Assembly: GCF_002158865.1 (NCBI RefSeq) | Contig: NZ_CP021455.1 | Span: 2,852,001-2,916,000 of the forward strand | Length of the DNA stretch: 64,000 nt | Origin: Comamonas serinivorans | GTDB taxonomy: Bacteria; Pseudomonadota; Gammaproteobacteria; Burkholderiales; Burkholderiaceae_C | Reading direction: 5' to 3' | Made by a program: the position numbers and the translations under genes | In this document: positions 51,941 to 60,588 of the stretch, in pieces | How the letters are laid out: every line of letters starts with the position of its first letter | How positions within the stretch are numbered: the first letter of the stretch is position 1 | Notes under the pieces: generated by a model | What the model saw: only the letters and a program-made list of their open reading frames with translations | Told to the model about the DNA's origin: nothing | Database searches by the model: none

Positions 51941-54900
51941 ATGAGCGCCGGCCCCGACTCCTCCAACTTCGACTTTCTGCGCAAACGTGAGCCTGAACTC
52001 TGGCAACTGGGCCAGCAGGCCGAGCGCTATTTCCATCCTGACCCCAACACCTGCCTGCTCAAGCTGCGCCAGTTCGGCGAAGTGCTGGCGCAGACGCTGG
52101 CCCAGCGCACCGGCCTGCAGCCCGAGCCGGGTGAAAGCCAGTTCGAGCTGATCGGCCGGCTGCAGCGCGCGCAGGTCGCCCCGTACGAGGTGAGCGACCT
52201 GCTGCACAAGGTGCGCATGATCGGCAACGATGCCAACCACGCCCAGTCGGGCGACCACCGCAGCGCGCTGACCACGCTCAAGCTGTGCTGGCAACTGGCG
52301 GTGTGGCTGCACCGCCAGTTCGAGGCCCCGGGCTTTCGCTCCGGCCCGTTTCGCCCGCCCGAAGCCCGGCAGGACGCCCCGCCCTCTGCGGCAAGCCCCG
52401 CGCTGTTGCAGGAGCTGAGCCGGCTGCGTGAACGCGTGCGCAGCCACGAACACAGCCTGGGCCGGGCGCGCCAGGCCCAGCAAGCCGCCGAGGCCGCGCA
52501 CCGCGCCGCCCAGGCCACGCTCCAGACCCTGCAGGCCCAGCAGGCGGGCCTGCACAGCCAGACCCGATCGCAGACCCAGGCCCTCGCCAGCGCCCAGGCC
52601 GAGCGCGATCGCCTGCACCGCGAGCTGCAGGCCGCACAGGCCGAAGCCGACCACTGGGAGCAGCGCGCGCAAGCCCGGCTCGCGGACGACGACGCATCGA
52701 CCGCCGAGCCACCCATCGTCTGCCTCGACGAGTTCGAGGCCCGCACGCTGGTGGACGTGCAACTGCGCGCCGCAGGCTGGCAGGCCGACAGCGAGCACCT
52801 GAGCTTTGCGCAAGGCGCCCGGCCCCAGCCCGGCGTGCACCAGGCCATCGCCCACTGGCCGCTGCTGGGCGGCGGCCCATCGGGCCTGGGCGAAGCCGAC
52901 TACGTGCTGTTCCTGGGCCTGGAGCCCGTGGCCGTGGTCGAGGTGCAGCCCACGCGGCTGGATTTGTCCACCAGCATGCCGCTGGCCGAGGCCAAGGCGC
53001 AGCGCCTGCAGCCGCTGGATGACCAGCTGGCCTGGCCCGCCCCGCGCTGGCTGTATGCGGCCAATGGCCGGCCCTGGATGCCGTGCCTGCCCAACAAGAG
53101 CGGCATCTGGTTCCGCGACGGCCAGTGCGCCACCCACCTGCCGCACGACCTGCCGGAATTCCACCGGCCGCAGGACCTGGTGCACTGGCGGGCACGCACA
53201 CCCGTCCGCCAGGCCTTGCCCGACCTGCAGCATCCGGCCTGGCGCGCCCTGGGCCTGCGACCGCACCAGACGGCCGCCCTGCACGCCGCCGAAGCCGCCC
53301 TCGGGGCCGGTCAGCGGCGGGTCCTGCTGAGCTTGGCGCCCGGCACGGGCAAGCGCCGCACGGCCGCCGTGCTGGCACTGCATCAGCTGGCCGCCAGGCA
53401 GGCGCGGCGCATCCTGTGGCTGGACCACAGCTCGGCCGCCGCGCCGGCGCGCGTGCAGCGCATCGACCAGGCGGCGGACCTGTGCGCATTGCTGGGCCTG
53501 CCCGCCAGCGCGGCCCGCCTGCTGCCCGCATCGGCCGATGGCGGCTGGGAGCTGGTCCACACCACCGCCACGGCCCTGGCGGACTTGCTGGCGCGCGACC
53601 CCGTGCGCCAGGCACAGGGCACGACACCGACCCACCCCTCACCCACGCATGGCGACGACATCCCTTGGCGCCAGGCCGAGTTCGACCTCATCCTGGCCCT
53701 GGACAGCCTGCCGCCCGGGTTGCAGGCCGACCGGCCTGCTGGTGCTGCCGCGGCCTCGCCGGTCGAAGAAGCCACACAGGCCGCCTCATCCGGCCTGACG
53801 CTGCAGCAGCTGTTGGCCGACACCAGCGAGGTGCTCGGGCGCTTCGACTGTCCGGCCATCGGGCTGGCGGCAGCCCCCACCGTGCACATGCAGGCCTGGT
53901 TTGGCGCGCCGGTGTTCGACTACGACCTGGCGCAAGCCGTGGTCGACGGCGTTCGCCTGGACCATGCCCCGCCGCTGGTGCTGCACACCCACCTCTCGGT
54001 CGCCGGCCTGGTGCTCAAGCCCGGCCAGCACGTGCCGCTGCTCGACCTTGCCAACCAGGACGTGCGCCCCCACACCCAGGCTCACGCCAGCGCGTACGAG
54101 CTGGAGGACTACAACCGCCGCGTCATCGTCTCGGCCCACACCCAGGCCGTCTGCGAGGCCGTGGCCCGCGAACTGGACCCGGGCGCGGGCGACAAAACCA
54201 TCGTCTGCTGCGTCAGCGCCGAACACGCCGACCGCGTCGCCCTGGCCTTGACCCGCGCGCTGGGGCAACGCTTTCCCGGCCTGCCCGCGCACGCCGTGGT
54301 CCGCCTCGATGCCGACCTGCCCCAGGCCGACACCTTGCGCACCGCCTTCGCCAGCCAGCCCCTGCCGGCCATCGCCGTGTCGGCCCGCAGCATCGCCACC
54401 TGGCCCGCGCTCGCGGGGGTGGACACCCTGGTCCTGCTGCGGCGCGAGGACAGCACGCTGTGGCTGGACCAATGGCTGTCGCGCGCCGCCCGGCCAGCGG
54501 CTGTGCCGCACGAGGCCGCCCTGGCCTCGCCTCGCACCTTCCGCATCCTCGACGGCGCCAGCCAGTTCGAACCGGCGATGCGGTGGCACGACCTGGACCT
54601 GCAACCCACCAAGCCCGGCACCCCAGCACACGCGGCTGCGCCGGCCAGCCCTGCCCGGTCGTCGGCATCGGCCCCCGCTGCGCAGGCCAAGGCCGTGGCG
54701 CCCGCACGCAAACGCGGCAAACGCGCGGCCCGTGCCAAGCAAGTCCGCACGGCCGCGCAGGCCAGTGCCGCGATCAGCCAAGCCAAGGCGGCCGGTCTGC
54801 CGCCCATCACCGCCTTGGTGGCCGAGCTGTTGCGCGTGGACACGGCCGCCGCGCGCACGCGGCTTGTGCAGGCCCTGGGCGCCAGCTTGGCGCCCCTCGA

Positions 54901-55870
54901 TGCGGCGGCCCTGCCCATCAGCCGCCACATCGTCGAGCAGGCCTGCGGCCAGCCGCTGGCCCGGCTCGGCGACCACCTGGCCACCCTGCCCGACGCGGCG
55001 CGAGCCCCCTGGTGGCAGGCCCGCCCCGGCCTGGCTGAATTGCTGGATGCCCTGCGGCCGCCCCCACCGCCGCTCACCCACCTGCCCGTCAGCGACGAGC
55101 CAGACATGCTGCTCGACATCAGCCCCAGCTGGGGCGACGTGGCACGCTGGGTGCCGGCTGCCGACACGGCGCCCGCGCGCCGGCCCGGCGCCTGGCGCAG
55201 GGTTGCCCCCGCCGTGCGCGACACCGACGAGCCGCACGCGATGCAGTGGCAACCCATCCATGCGGCCTCGGACGTCCTGACCGGTTTGGAGCACTGGCTG
55301 CGCGGCCTGCAGGCCTGCGCACAGGCCGGTCAGGCCCTTGAAACACGGCAGTACCCACAGGTTGGCGTCAGGTCAGCATCGCCCATCGGATCAAACTCCC
55401 CGCTGTTCCCACAAGCTGCGCTGCGAGCTCTGCACGGCCTGTGCACAAACCCCGCTCAGGTGGCACAGGCCGACATGCGGGCGCTGTCGGTGGCGCTGCA
55501 GGCCGCGGGTTTTGGCGAGGCCAGGCTCATGGCCGCGTGGCAGGCCCGCACTGGCCAGACGCTGTGGCCCGGCCATGCCGGCTGGATCCGACACCTGCTC
55601 TGCGGCGACGCGCTGATCAGCCGCCAAACCCGCGTGCAAACCGCGCTGGCGAAGCTGACCAGCCACGCCGCCCTGGGTGACGCGCAGCGCGACGCCTGGC
55701 AGGCCCTGGCCGCCCAGGCCAGCCAGCTGCTGACGCCGGACCTGGCGCAATGGGCCGAACCACGCCCCCACGAAACCCCCACGCAAGCGCTGGCCCGCCT
55801 GAACGCGCTGTTTCCGCCTGGCGCACAGGCCTGCGTGGACGCCCTGCGCCAAGCCCTCTGGGCTGTGTGA
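51941..55870 (+). CDS. HsdR-like protein of type I restriction (EcoEI class), predicted catalytically dead
   Basis: This intact 1309-residue frame has ATG at 51941. Domains in order: DUF4145-like N-terminus (about 5-120: SNFDFLRKREPELWQLGQQA), a Gln/Ala-rich coiled coil (about 140-250), an HsdR_N nuclease fold (about 255-400), helicase halves (about 440-660 and 700-870), a basic linker (KRGKRAARAK) and an EcoEI_R_C-type C-terminus. The nuclease has Asp320 and Glu334 at the right spacing, but the catalytic Lys is Gln336 (EVQ). Walker A is GTGKR (468-472), with Arg replacing Thr. The DECH box is LDSL (587-590), and motif VI is also altered. No hsdM or hsdS is nearby. Probably a repurposed pseudoenzyme. 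Confidence 0.82.
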   Translation: MSAGPDSSNFDFLRKREPELWQLGQQAERYFHPDPNTCLLKLRQFGEVLAQTLAQRTGLQPEPGESQFELIGRLQRAQVAPYEVSDLLHKVRMIGNDANHAQSGDHRSALTTLKLCWQLAVWLHRQFEAPGFRSGPFRPPEARQDAPPSAASPALLQELSRLRERVRSHEHSLGRARQAQQAAEAAHRAAQATLQTLQAQQAGLHSQTRSQTQALASAQAERDRLHRELQAAQAEADHWEQRAQARLADDDASTAEPPIVCLDEFEARTLVDVQLRAAGWQADSEHLSFAQGARPQPGVHQAIAHWPLLGGGPSGLGEADYVLFLGLEPVAVVEVQPTRLDLSTSMPLAEAKAQRLQPLDDQLAWPAPRWLYAANGRPWMPCLPNKSGIWFRDGQCATHLPHDLPEFHRPQDLVHWRARTPVRQALPDLQHPAWRALGLRPHQTAALHAAEAALGAGQRRVLLSLAPGTGKRRTAAVLALHQLAARQARRILWLDHSSAAAPARVQRIDQAADLCALLGLPASAARLLPASADGGWELVHTTATALADLLARDPVRQAQGTTPTHPSPTHGDDIPWRQAEFDLILALDSLPPGLQADRPAGAAAASPVEEATQAASSGLTLQQLLADTSEVLGRFDCPAIGLAAAPTVHMQAWFGAPVFDYDLAQAVVDGVRLDHAPPLVLHTHLSVAGLVLKPGQHVPLLDLANQDVRPHTQAHASAYELEDYNRRVIVSAHTQAVCEAVARELDPGAGDKTIVCCVSAEHADRVALALTRALGQRFPGLPAHAVVRLDADLPQADTLRTAFASQPLPAIAVSARSIATWPALAGVDTLVLLRREDSTLWLDQWLSRAARPAAVPHEAALASPRTFRILDGASQFEPAMRWHDLDLQPTKPGTPAHAAAPASPARSSASAPAAQAKAVAPARKRGKRAARAKQVRTAAQASAAISQAKAAGLPPITALVAELLRVDTAAARTRLVQALGASLAPLDAAALPISRHIVEQACGQPLARLGDHLATLPDAARAPWWQARPGLAELLDALRPPPPPLTHLPVSDEPDMLLDISPSWGDVARWVPAADTAPARRPGAWRRVAPAVRDTDEPHAMQWQPIHAASDVLTGLEHWLRGLQACAQAGQALETRQYPQVGVRSASPIGSNSPLFPQAALRALHGLCTNPAQVAQADMRALSVALQAAGFGEARLMAAWQARTGQTLWPGHAGWIRHLLCGDALISRQTRVQTALAKLTSHAALGDAQRDAWQALAAQASQLLTPDLAQWAEPRPHETPTQALARLNALFPPGAQACVDALRQALWAV

Positions 55871-56442
55871 CGCGCTGTTGCCCCACCGCGGAGCACGAAG
55901 CACTCACCGCTCGGTGCAAGGCGACATACCCGGTGCGGCATCGCCCGATCCAGCGGTCAGCGGCCCGACGGACCGAGCAGGTCCTTCGCAGCGTTGATCA
56001 GCACGTGGGCGAGCGGCGCGGCCATGACGGGTGTTGGATCAGGTTGAGCCGTTCACGCCCGCCATCGCCCAGCCGGTCGCCTTCGGCAATGCCTTGTGAA
56101 CTGGGTATGCAGTGCTTTCCATTTTCAAAATACCGATCATGGCCAGATACTGGACGCGCATGGTGACTTGGCCCTTGACGATACGCCAACCGCGCCCACA
56201 CCGATGCGTTGTGCGTGCCGCGCCCACACAGCGCCAGGTGCGCATCGTCCGCGTCACCGCAAAAGTGGACCGCCCGATGACGGCGGCGTGATCTGGGGGC
56301 ACAGGGCGTCAACGGCCGCGATGGCCTGGCCGCGGCGACAGGCCGGGTGCGCGATGGTTGAGATCGCTGGGGGATGGGGCACAACGACCTCCTCCGCCCT
56401 GTCGGCTCGGCAGCAGCCACACGCCGCACCCGGCGACCGCGT
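55871..56442. other. Spacer between the HsdR-like gene and yejF
   Basis: About 570 bases with no supported gene. It includes the degraded palindrome R17. Minus-strand frames near 56040-56300 lack a family match. No clear terminator for either flanking gene was found. Confidence 0.4.
56103..56152. repeat. Degraded GTAT/ATAC palindrome, copy R17
   Basis: Starts GGGTATGCAGTGCTTTCC and ends AGATACTG. Length fits, the inner arms survive only as ATTTT/AAAAT. It is a degraded member of the family. Confidence 0.5.
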
Positions 56443-58281
56443 TCACAGGCTGGATTCGCGGATCAAGGCCTGGGTGTATGGGTGCTTCGGCGATTTCAGC
56501 ACCTCGTCCACGGTGCCGTACTCCAGGGTCTTGCCGTCCTTCATCACCAACACGTCGTGCGCCATGGCGGCCACCACCTCCACGTCGTGGGTGATGAGGA
56601 TGTAGCCCAGGCCCCGCTCTTTCTGCAGCCGCTGCAGCAGCGACAGCACCTGCTTTTGCACCGTGACGTCCAGCGCGCTGGTGGGCTCGTCCAGCACCAG
56701 CAGGTCGGGCTGGGCGATGAGGGCGCGCGCAATCGCCAGGCGCTGGCGCTGGCCGCCCGAAAACTCGTGCGGGTAGCGTTGCAGCAGACCCGGGAACTGG
56801 TCCTCGGTCAGCCCCACCTCCGCCAGCACAGCGCGCACGCGGTCGGCGCGGGCCGCTGCGTCAAGCTGGGGCTCGTGCACGATCAGCCCCTCGCCGACCA
56901 GCTCCTCGACCAGCATGCGCGGCGACAACGAGGAGAACGGGTCCTGGAACACCACCTGCGCCAGCCGCCGCAGCGGCTTGTTGGCGCGCTCTTGCCGCTG
57001 CCAGGCCTGGCCAGCCACGTGCAGCTCGCCCTCGCTGGGCAGCAGCCCCAGCACCGCCTGCGCCAGCGTGGACTTGCCCGAGCCCGATTCGCCGATGATG
57101 CCCAGCGTCTGCGCCCGGGGCAGGCTGAAGCTCACGTCCTGCACGGCGACGAACCAGTCCTTGCGGAACCAGCCGGCCACCCCGGCGCGCGGCTTAGCGT
57201 AGCGCACGCGCACGTCGCGCGCCTGCGCCAGCGGCGTGTCGCCGGCCTGCGGCGGCTGGGCCGGCAACACATCGCGCACAGGGCGAGACTGCAGCAGCTT
57301 GCGGGTGTAATCGTGGCCAGGCGCCGCAAACACATCGTCGACCGGACCATACTCGACCGCCTGACCAGCTTGCATCACCAGCACCGAATCGGCGAAGCGC
57401 TGCACGAGGTTGAGGTCGTGGGTGATCAGCACCAGCGACATGCCCTGCTCGGCCTGCAGCCTGGCCATCAGCTGCAGGATCTGCAGGCGCAGGTTCACAT
57501 CCAGCGCGGTGGTGGGCTCGTCGGCCAACAGCAGGCGCGGTTCGCAGGCCAGCGCCATGGCGATCATGGCGCGCTGCCGCTGCCCGCCCGACAGCTGGTG
57601 CGGATAGGCCAGCGCACGCCGCGCCGGCTCGGGGATGCCCATGTCCTGCAGCAGCGCCACGGCGCGGGCCCAGGCCTCGCGCCGGCTGGCCGCCCGCTTG
57701 AGCTGCACCACCTCGGCAATCTGCTCACCCACCGTGAGCAAGGGGTTCAGCGCCGTCATGGGCTCTTGAAACACCATGGCGATGTCGTCGCCCCGGATGC
57801 CGCGCAACTGCCGCTCTGGCAGGGCGAGTAAATCAACACCCCCACGCTCCCCTGCGCTGCGCGCATGGTCCGCTGCCCCTTGACCGGGCGTCCCCCCAGG
57901 GGGCTGGCCTTGCTTGGGGTGGCCCTGCGCTGCGGCCGCAATGCACCCACGTTCCCCTGCACTGCGCGCGGGGTCCGCTGCCCCTTGACCCGGCGTCTCC
58001 CAGGGAGACTGGCCTGCGGGTGCGTTGTCCCCCAGTCCGGTGCCTGGGGTCCACCAGGCATGACCACTGACCTCGGCACCCTCGGCCAGGCCCAGCAGGG
58101 CCAGCGCACTCAGCGTCTTGCCCGAGCCCGACTCGCCGACGATGGCCAGTTTCTCGCCCGCCGCCAGCGTGTAGCTCAGACCTTTGACCACGGCCTTGGC
58201 CCCGAAGCTCACGTGCAGGTTCTGCACCTGCAGCAGCGGCTGCGCGGGGTCGGTGGAATCGCCGGGGGACATCGGGCTCAT
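56443..58281 (-). CDS. yejF: Microcin C/peptide ABC transporter ATPase YejF, with insertion
   Basis: This 612-residue duplicated ATPase is about 80 longer than E. coli YejF (529). The first domain has Walker A GESGSGKT (49-56), signature LSGGQRQR and Walker B LLLADEPTTALD. The second has GESGSGKST, FSGGQRQR and LLVLDEPTSALD. Between Walker A and the Q-loop of the first domain (about 76-148) lies a low-complexity insert with two copies of TPGQGAAD(P/H)ARSAGERG, at 96-112 and 131-147. It energises peptide uptake with YejA, YejB and YejE. ATG overlaps the yejE stop by four bases. Confidence 0.92.
   Translation of the reverse strand: MSPMSPGDSTDPAQPLLQVQNLHVSFGAKAVVKGLSYTLAAGEKLAIVGESGSGKTLSALALLGLAEGAEVSGHAWWTPGTGLGDNAPAGQSPWETPGQGAADPARSAGERGCIAAAAQGHPKQGQPPGGTPGQGAADHARSAGERGGVDLLALPERQLRGIRGDDIAMVFQEPMTALNPLLTVGEQIAEVVQLKRAASRREAWARAVALLQDMGIPEPARRALAYPHQLSGGQRQRAMIAMALACEPRLLLADEPTTALDVNLRLQILQLMARLQAEQGMSLVLITHDLNLVQRFADSVLVMQAGQAVEYGPVDDVFAAPGHDYTRKLLQSRPVRDVLPAQPPQAGDTPLAQARDVRVRYAKPRAGVAGWFRKDWFVAVQDVSFSLPRAQTLGIIGESGSGKSTLAQAVLGLLPSEGELHVAGQAWQRQERANKPLRRLAQVVFQDPFSSLSPRMLVEELVGEGLIVHEPQLDAAARADRVRAVLAEVGLTEDQFPGLLQRYPHEFSGGQRQRLAIARALIAQPDLLVLDEPTSALDVTVQKQVLSLLQRLQKERGLGYILITHDVEVVAAMAHDVLVMKDGKTLEYGTVDEVLKSPKHPYTQALIRESSL
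57841..57910. repeat. In-frame GC-rich repeat unit A within yejF
   Basis: About 70 bases, repeated at 57946-58015. They share CCGCTGCCCCTTGACC and then a hairpin core, CCCCCAGGGGG here. The direct-repeat period is 105 bases (35 codons). Confidence 0.8.
57946..58015. repeat. In-frame GC-rich repeat unit B within yejF
   Basis: Second copy of the unit at 57841-57910. The hairpin core reads GTCTCCCAGGGAGAC, still self-complementary although the bases differ from unit A, which suggests compensatory change. Confidence 0.8.
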
Positions 58282-59351
58282 GCGGGTTGCTTTCGCGGGT
58301 CCAGCGCGTCACGCAGGGCATCACCCGTGAACGTGAGCAGCAGCAGGGTGATGACGAGCACGGCAAAGGTCGACAGCGAGATCCACCAGGCGTCGATGTT
58401 GTTCTTGCCCTGCGACAACAGCTCGCCCAGGCTGGGTGTGCCCGGCGGCACGCCCAGCCCCAGGAAGTCGAGCGAGGTGAGCGCCAGGATGGCCGCGCTC
58501 ATGCGGAACGGCAGAAAGGTCACCACGGGCGTCAGGCTGTTGGGCAGGATGTGGCGCCAGACCAGGCGGCTGCGCGACACGCCCAGCGCCCGGGCCGATT
58601 TCACGTAGTCGAGCTGGCGATTGCGCAGGAACTCGGCGCGCACGTAATCCGACAGCCCCATCCAGCCGAACAGGCTCAACAGGATCAGCAGCAGCGCCAC
58701 GCTGGGCGCGAACACGGCGCTGAAGATGATGAGCAGGTAGAGCTCGGGCATGGACGACCAGATCTCGATGAAGCGCTGCCCCACCAGGTCGATCTTGCCG
58801 CCGAAAAAGCCCTGCAGCGCCCCCGCAGCCACGCCCAGCACCACCCCGATGGCCGTCAGCGCCAGCCCGAACAGCACGCTGACGCGAAAGCCGTAGATGA
58901 GCTGTGCCAGCAGGTCGCGCCCCCGGTCGTCGGTGCCCAGCAGGTTGTCGGACGTGGGCCCGCTGGGCGTTGGCGCCTGGGCAAAGTAGTTGATGGTGCC
59001 GGCGCCATACCGGTTCAGGGTGAACAGGGCCCAGTTGCCGTCGGCAGCCAAGCGATCGCGGATGAAGGGGTCGAGGTAGTCGGTGGGGGTTTCAAAGTCG
59101 CCGCCGAATGTGGTCTCGGGGTAGTCACGCCACATCGGCCAATAGGTCTGGCCTTCATAGCGCACCACGATGGGCCGGTCGTTCGAGATCAGCTCCGCCC
59201 CCAGGCTGAGCACCACCATCACCACGAACACCACCAGGCTCACAAACCCCAGCCGGTTGCGGCGAAACCGCTGCCAGGCCCGGCGCGCGGGTGACAGGCC
59301 CACGGGTGCGCCAGGCGCCTGAGGAGAAGACGAAACCGGACTGGCGGACAT
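58278..59351 (-). CDS. yejE: Microcin C/peptide ABC transporter permease YejE
   Basis: This 357-residue DppC-family permease starts MSASPVSSSPQAPGAPVGLS. It has RRAWQRFRRNRLGFVSLVVF before the first membrane segment. The long periplasmic insert YPETTFGGDFETPTDYLDPF is typical of YejE, and NLLGTDDRGRDLLAQLIYG precedes segment two. The EAA-type loop is SARALGVSRSRLVWRHILPN. With YejB it forms the channel. Confidence 0.92.
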   Translation of the reverse strand: MSASPVSSSPQAPGAPVGLSPARRAWQRFRRNRLGFVSLVVFVVMVVLSLGAELISNDRPIVVRYEGQTYWPMWRDYPETTFGGDFETPTDYLDPFIRDRLAADGNWALFTLNRYGAGTINYFAQAPTPSGPTSDNLLGTDDRGRDLLAQLIYGFRVSVLFGLALTAIGVVLGVAAGALQGFFGGKIDLVGQRFIEIWSSMPELYLLIIFSAVFAPSVALLLILLSLFGWMGLSDYVRAEFLRNRQLDYVKSARALGVSRSRLVWRHILPNSLTPVVTFLPFRMSAAILALTSLDFLGLGVPPGTPSLGELLSQGKNNIDAWWISLSTFAVLVITLLLLTFTGDALRDALDPRKQPA

Positions 59352-59356
59352 GGGCC

Positions 59357-60385
59357 TCACTCGAACTTCACGCGCGGGTCGACCCACACGTAGCAGAGGT
59401 CGCTGATGAGCTTGGTCACCAAGCCGATCAGCGTGAACAGGAACAGCGTGCCCAGCACCACGGGGTAGTCGCGGCGAATCACGCTCTCGTAGCTCAGCAA
59501 GCCCAGGCCATCGAGCGAGAACAGCGTTTCGATGAGCAAAGCGCCGGTGAAAAAGGCCCCCACGAAGGCCGCCGGAAAGCCCGTCACGATGGGGATGAGC
59601 GCATTGCGGAACACATGCTTCCAGAGCACCTGGCGCTCGCTCAGGCCCTTGGCGCGCGCCGTCAGCACATACTGCTTGCGGATCTCCTCGAGGAAGCTGT
59701 TCTTGGTCAGCATGGTGGTCACCGCGAACGCCCCCGCCACCATGGCCGTCACCGGCAAGGCGATGTGCCAGAGGTAGTCCACGACCTTACCCATCAGGCC
59801 GAGCTCGTCGAAATTGGGCGACGTGAGGCCCCGCAGCGGGAACCATTGCAACTGGCCGCCAAAGATCACCAGCAGCAGCACGCCGAGCACAAAGCCCGGA
59901 ATCGCATAGCCCACCAGCACCACCACGGTGGTCACCAAGTCAAACCGCGAACCCGCGCGCACGGCCTTGGCGATGCCCAGGGGCACCGAGATCAGGTAGC
60001 TGATGAAGAAGGTCCACAAGCCCAGGCTGATGGAGACGGGCAGCTTCTCCTGGATCAGCGTCCACACGGCCTTGTTCTGGAAAAAGCTCTTGCCCAGGTC
60101 GAAGCGCGCGAACTGCCCCACCATCTGCACAAAGCGCTCGGGCGCCGGTTTGTCGAAACCGTAGAGCTGCTTGATCTGCGCCAGGCGCGCCTCGTCCACA
60201 CCCTGCGCCCCGCGATACGCCATGCCACCGCCCTCGGCACCCCCGCCCGCACCGGCGCGCGCTTCGGCCAGGTATTGCTCCACCGGGCCACCGGGCACGA
60301 ACTGGATCACCACGAAGGTGAGCAACAGCACCCCCAGCAAGGTGGGGATCATCAGCAGCAGGCGTTTGAGGATGTAGGCAAACAT
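59357..60385 (-). CDS. yejB: Microcin C/peptide ABC transporter permease YejB
   Basis: This 342-residue DppB-family permease begins MFAYILKRLLLMIPTLLGVL, then FVPGGPVEQYLAEARAG and a Gly-rich loop (GAGGGAEGGG). The EAA motif is TARAKGLSERQVLWKHVFRN, followed by the signature FFTGALLIETLFSLDGLGLL and RRDYPVVLGTLFLFTLIGLV. Five bases separate it from yejE. The upstream frame to 60457 is not conserved. Confidence 0.93.
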   Translation of the reverse strand: MFAYILKRLLLMIPTLLGVLLLTFVVIQFVPGGPVEQYLAEARAGAGGGAEGGGMAYRGAQGVDEARLAQIKQLYGFDKPAPERFVQMVGQFARFDLGKSFFQNKAVWTLIQEKLPVSISLGLWTFFISYLISVPLGIAKAVRAGSRFDLVTTVVVLVGYAIPGFVLGVLLLVIFGGQLQWFPLRGLTSPNFDELGLMGKVVDYLWHIALPVTAMVAGAFAVTTMLTKNSFLEEIRKQYVLTARAKGLSERQVLWKHVFRNALIPIVTGFPAAFVGAFFTGALLIETLFSLDGLGLLSYESVIRRDYPVVLGTLFLFTLIGLVTKLISDLCYVWVDPRVKFE

Positions 60386-60491
60386 GGGCGGTGCATCACC
60401 TCGGGTGAAAGCGTGGTCGAGGATACCCGCTGACCTGCAGCCCCTCGGCATCGGCATGTGACAAGCTGCTGGCCAAAGGCATCTTCAACAT

Positions 60492-60542
60492 GGGTATCAG
60501 GCCATTCATAAAGTTTAACGAACGACCACCCAACCATACCCC
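60492..60542. repeat. GTAT/ATAC interrupted palindrome, copy R18
   Basis: Inside the yej operon between yejA and yejB. Outer arms GGGTAT and ATACCCC; the inner arms are degraded to TTCATAAA and TTTAACGAA. Confidence 0.8.
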
Positions 60543-60588
60543 ATACCACAGAATGCAACACCAGGAGCTACCTCGACCACCCTGCGCC

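Noticed and set aside
53083..55038. 651-codon frame overlapping the HsdR-like gene
   Set aside because: It is Arg/Gly/Pro-rich without any domain, while the main frame aligns along all HsdR domains.
51941..55870. Calling the HsdR-like gene an active type I restriction enzyme
   Set aside because: The catalytic Lys, Walker A Thr and DECH residues are missing, and no modification or specificity subunit is adjacent.
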